In this document: positions 36,363 through 64,000 of the stretch, piece after piece
How the letters are laid out: each line of letters begins with the position of its first letter
Position numbering within the stretch: the first letter of the stretch is position 1
Assembly: GCA_964017155.1 (NCBI GenBank)
Contig: OZ024854.1
Coordinates: forward strand, 52,939,978-53,003,977
DNA: 64,000 bases
Source of the DNA: Oasisia sp. SBJ-2009
Taxonomy: Eukaryota > Annelida > Polychaeta > Sabellida > Siboglinidae
Reading direction: 5' to 3'
Made by a program: the position numbers and the translations under genes
Notes under the pieces: generated by a model
What the model saw: the letters and a program-made list of their open reading frames with translations, nothing else
Databases searched by the model: none
What the model was told of the DNA's origin: nothing

Positions 36363-37365
36363 TTTTATATTATAGTTATTGATATACTTATTAAACTGAT
36401 AGATAACAAAGGTGGCATCTACCCCAATACATGAATAAGCCATGTTTTATTGATCGTTTCTTATCATATGTGTGGGGGGGGGGAATTAATTGTTATTATT
36501 AACAATCCTATTAACTGTGAAGTTATGAGATTTTTCCCTTAGGTAAGGTAATCATGGAAAATAAATAAAAATGATATACCTGAATAAAACTTGTTTTAAT
36601 GTCCAAATGTAAAGTTTATCTTCCACACGTTTATATTTTTATTGCTTTTAGTTAGGTTTTTCTATTTTGAGCTTGTCTCTTGTTAAGTGCTAATTTGCCA
36701 AACTACCCCGGTAACACATATCTACATTTTCAAGATGAAATATCTCTGGAAATATCATTCACGCCTCTGTAAAAATGAATATACTTGTGGTATGTGTTGT
36801 TGTCACTGGACACAGCCTCACACAGGTAATATTATGCTATCAGCTAATGTGTTAGCATAACGTGTGGGTGACTTGGTTGTTTGAAGGAATTTTATTAAAA
36901 GTTGTAATATGTAACCAGTGCTCTAGACGTCTTTTCCCTCCGCAACCTAGATAATTTATTTATCATGTCATGTGTGTTCATGTTTGTGCTATATATGTGA
37001 TTGTAATGGTATGCCTATATTCTTTAAAAAAAAAAAAATATTATTTATTATTATTCTGAATATACCTTACATAGTTATGTCATCCACTTATATGATAAGC
37101 TGTTTCCATTATTTTCACTCAGTCGTTGTGGCAGTCAGACAAGTCCCACCTAGATGGTGTCTCTCATGGTCATGCGTGGGTCACTTATTCTTAGGGTTCA
37201 TTGATTCCAAGACGAAAACTTGGTTAGCCATTTCGTCATGTGCATCACACACCCTGTCAAATGTAGGTCATTGACCTGGTAGGCTGCTGCACAGTCCTGG
37301 TTGTTGATGACACCACAACACATTGTATATGTTACATAGTCATCTGTCTGCAACATAACGGTATG

Positions 37366-37429
<64 letters not shown>

Positions 37430-37431
37430 GT

Positions 37432-37476
<45 letters not shown>

Positions 37477-37547
37477 TACATAATTATTCTTTATGAATCT
37501 TTCTGTGTGAATGTCACTTGTAATGTATGTTTCACTCTTTATTTCAG
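36363..37547. other. Upstream region of the TTC41-like gene; TA microsatellite
   Basis: No promoter could be defined. A long TA run with interruptions fills 37371-37480, just upstream of the acceptor at 37548, so the first non-coding exon of the gene must lie farther upstream and was not identified. Confidence 0.5.
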
Positions 37548-37626
37548 ATCTGACTAGAAATGTGTCCAATGACCTGCCTGTGTTAGAAGTCCTACTTGTG
37601 ATTAATCACCTGGGGCTGAGATAAAC
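37548..37626 (+). other. 5' UTR part of TTC41-like exon, with acceptor
   Basis: CACTCTTTATTTCAG ends at 37547 and is a strong acceptor. The following 79 bases contain in-frame stops before the ATG at 37627, so they are 5' UTR. This implies at least one upstream non-coding exon. Confidence 0.6.
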
Positions 37627-60729
<23,103 letters not shown>

Positions 60730-61337
60730 TAGTTGGCAGTAAAAGTAGAACTGGGGGTCGATTACCAACACTATTTGCAAATCCATGATATTTGGTAGGA
60801 AAAATAGACTGAACCACCCATCAATTTACACTGAACCAAAGGTTTGTTCACATGTTATTCTTAGAATGAAGGAACACGAACGTGAAGATTATTCTAGAAA
60901 TGGAGATGTATGGTTATATTTATTCTGAGTCGAGATGGTTAAAAACTCATGTTTTGAATTGTGGAGAGGCTAACTATTATTTAACTGGTTAATATCTACC
61001 AGAAGTGATAGTTACAACTTACAGGAAGCCACTACTGTTGAATCAAAATTATACTGATGTAACCAATAGACAGGTTGATGGTGTGTAGGAGGGGCAGTGT
61101 TCTTCTTGTGAGGACAAGTCGTGCAGTAATGTTGTTTTACCTGAATTCCTGTGATTTTTTACTATGTATAATTTATGTGTCATACTTTACTTGAGTTTAC
61201 CACTCATTGTGGATTGATTAGGTTAGTGACACATTCCAGACTTGTTAATTTAAGAAATAAGGATATACAGTATATGTATATATATACATATATTTACTGG
61301 GGTGATGCATATGTTTACTATATATGTGATGTTACAT

Positions 61338-61371
<34 letters not shown>

Positions 61372-61391
61372 TATATATTGTAGAGGCTAAG

Positions 61392-61426
<35 letters not shown>

Positions 61427-61805
61427 CACACACATATATATATATTATATATACACACACCTAACAGCAGCATGTGTAGACCAAAACCAGATCAACACAA
61501 GGGTCACCTTAGGCAGACTGCAGTTTTTAAGCACACCAAAGCCAGTCTGCTTAACGTTTTGGCCCACTGTTTGTATACATAGTGTAACCAGACATTAATT
61601 CAAATTTGTCTTGGAAGTTGTGTACCATGTCACTCATAATGGTGCAATCTGCCTATGCTGGCTTTAGGATTATGTATGCATATTAAGTGAACACTTGTGA
61701 AAATGTTATTGTACAACATGTGTTTCTGCAATGTGCCAGAAATGGTGATCACTTCATATATGTACACATGTATATTATATATACAACTCTATATATATAT
61801 ATATA

Positions 61806-61843
<38 letters not shown>

Positions 61844-63419
61844 TATATATATTACATTTATATATCTCAAACAATTGCACGTTTGAAACATGTTTTTGTA
61901 CTGCATTAACTTGATTGCTGCTGTTATAGGTGTGGTGTTCATGGCGTCTCCATTGCAATGTTTTATTTTATCTATATTTATAAACTTGGATGCTGTATGG
62001 CATTGTGGTAAGACAGCACTAGGATGTGATACTGTATATGAAGTCACATGAAACAGCTAAAGTAGCGTAGTTAATAATACTACAGTATTTAATATTAGTG
62101 AAACTTCAGTATGTTGTGCCTCAGTCCAGATGTGTTACTGTGGTAAATGTAAGAAAGGAGCCTTTCTGCCAGCCCTCCACATACAAATGGTTAGTTTGAC
62201 ATGCAGAAGATATTGTTTATATTGAAGGTTAGATTGAAAGTATTTTGGACAAGGTTTACATCAGGCGTTTCTAATATTAAGCATTTGTATATGAAGGGGA
62301 AGCATGTACAGTAATGAGCTTCTGAGGTCCAAACATGGCTACTGTGTTTTGAGAGCAGTGCACTAGACATTTCCAGCAGATGTTGGTGGCTTACTTTGAG
62401 GAGTTTTAGTGCTACAGCTGTCCATATTCCACATGTGGCTTTGCCATGAGAATGTTTTATATGTATGTTTAGGTTTTCACACGTTCCATATAGAATTTAT
62501 AGAAGGATGTTTTACTGTGCTCAACAATGTAGCATTTTTCCATGTTTTGCAATTTCCACAATTACCCACATTCCTTTGGGTCCTGATGGCGTGCTCATGT
62601 GTATGTATTCCATAGGCTATGTAGCAACATTCCACAAGGTACAAGCAGTACTGGGGGTAGATGCAAACGCAGACTTGCTACATGTAGCCTTATTTTTGTA
62701 TTTACAAGAATTGCCAAAAACCAGATACAGTTGACAAGTTATATTCACCTCCAGAAATGGGGCAAATGTCTGAATGGCCAATTTTGGATAAACTGTATAG
62801 TGTTCATGGATATCCTTGAATATAATGTAATTTCATTAGTGAAAAATCAAGGTCATGAAATCTTGACAGTTTCGGAATGCCTTGGAAAAGCCTGAAATTC
62901 AAAATTTTCACAAATAAAATGACAGGCACCAACCACATTGAGTTATTCATCAAAGTGAAGTAGTGGCGAGCCAGTCATCTCTAGAAGGGGCCAGATGGCA
63001 ACAAGTTTTGAATGCTGGTTTTAACTGCTGCTGTTGGTTACTTCCGTACATGTCAGCTAGTACTGGAACTTGCAGGTATGTTATAGTTAAACTTTATAAA
63101 TAAAACTTTAAATGTATATTTTATGTAACAGTCATGCTCAATAATAGTTGGTTTTGGGATTGAGTTTTTATGAAAGCCAGGAAATAATTATTATTGATGC
63201 TCATGTATTTATAGGTATATATACTGTGGGAGGTCATGTATAAGTATTGTTTTTTCAGGAAAACTAACATAGCTGCAATCCAATCACTTTATTTATCCCT
63301 AGGAACCTTGTTCATCATGTTTTTGTTCTAGACATGCTAGACATAAAATGTGCCTACTGGATAATCTTGCAACGCATTATCTACAGCTTGACAGCAGTTG
63401 CCAGTGTTGCAGCAATCAC
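60730..63419. other. 3' flank of TTC41-like gene; TA-rich runs
   Basis: The 3' UTR must begin here, but its end is not clear. An AATAAA lies at 62913-62918 (plus strand) and would give a very long UTR. TA microsatellites occupy 61270-61460 and 61785-61860. No further gene was recognised. Confidence 0.5.
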
Positions 63420-63469
63420 CTACACGCAGAGGTTGTCACTGTAGGACGCAATGTACATGTATGGATTGT

Positions 63470-64000
63470 ATGTATAGTAGTCGTACACACCAAGTCCTGT
63501 GTTGATGGTCTGTGTAGTCGTACACAGCCAGTCCTGTGTTGATGGTCTGTGTAGTCGTACACAGCCAGTCCTTTGTTGATGGTCTGTGTAGTCGTGCACA
63601 GCCAGTCCTGTGTTGATGGTCTGTGTAGTCGTACACAGCCAGTCCTTTGTCGATGGTCTGTGTAGTCGTATACAGCCAGTCCTGTGTTGATGGTCTGTGT
63701 AGTCGTACACAGCCAGTCCTGTGTTGATGGTCTGTGTAGTCGTACACAGCCAGTCCTGTGTTGATGGTCTGTGTAGTCGTACACAGCCAGTCCTGTGTTG
63801 ATGGTCTGTGTAGTCGTACACAGCCAGTCCTGTGTTGATGGTCTGTGTAGTCGTATACAGCCAGTCCTGTGTTGATGGTCTGTGTAGTCGTACACAGCCA
63901 GTCCTGTGTTGATGGTCTGTGTAGTCGTACACAGCCAGTCCTGTGTTGATGGTCTGTGTAGTCGTACACAGCCAGTCCTTTGTTGATGGTCTGTGTAGTC
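63470..64000. repeat. 37-bp minisatellite running off the window end
   Basis: The unit GTGTTGATGGTCTGTGTAGT + CGTACACAGCCAGTCCT repeats about 14 times and continues beyond position 64000. The only common variants are TTTGTTG, GTATAC and CGATGG. Confidence 0.94.

Overview
The window is animal (metazoan) nuclear DNA, AT-rich, with GT-AG introns, transposon debris and an exceptional load of tandem repeats. The gene structures and protein families fit a non-vertebrate animal; I cannot name the species. No prokaryotic, organellar, tRNA or rRNA gene was recognised.

Two complete protein-coding genes can be read exon by exon. (1) On the minus strand, 22945 to 7511, is HSP90B1 (endoplasmin/GRP94), the HSP90 of the endoplasmic reticulum: 16 coding exons, 814 residues, signal peptide, HSP90 ATPase motifs, acidic linker, acidic tail and terminal KDEL. 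All 15 junctions keep phase. Its promoter region carries a near-consensus ER stress response element plus weaker ones. (2) On the plus strand, 37627 to 60729, is a TTC41-like gene: DUF4062 domain, NACHT-type P-loop NTPase (Walker A and B visible), TPR repeats and a long low-complexity tail. It has 19 coding exons, 1688 residues, all in phase; intron 18 has a GC donor. In mouse the homologue (Ttc41, alias Gnn, 'Grp94 neighboring nucleotidase') also sits beside the GRP94 gene, so this looks like conserved linkage.

Layout: 1-1500 57-bp GC-rich minisatellite and decayed flank; 1870-4140 decayed Ty3/gypsy pol on the minus strand, interrupted by an inverted segment; 4385-5755 large foldback element; 6900-22945 HSP90B1, whose introns hold DNA-transposon remnants but few tandem repeats; 22946-23292 divergent promoter region, followed by a possible exon of an unidentified plus-strand gene; 23415-37547 intergenic DNA with MITE-like elements, a 450-bp direct duplication and a 3-kb 42-bp satellite; 37548-60729 the TTC41-like gene, with arrays in most of its larger introns; 60730-64000 3' flank, TA-rich runs and a 37-bp array running off the end.

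The most unusual signal is in the TTC41-like gene. At seven splice junctions the minisatellite or duplication unit contains the exon edge and the splice site itself, so the real site lies at one end of a ladder of near-identical copies. In two arrays the repeated unit is a juxtaposed acceptor/donor (AG|GT), resembling recursive-splicing ratchet points. The neighbouring HSP90B1 gene shows none of this.
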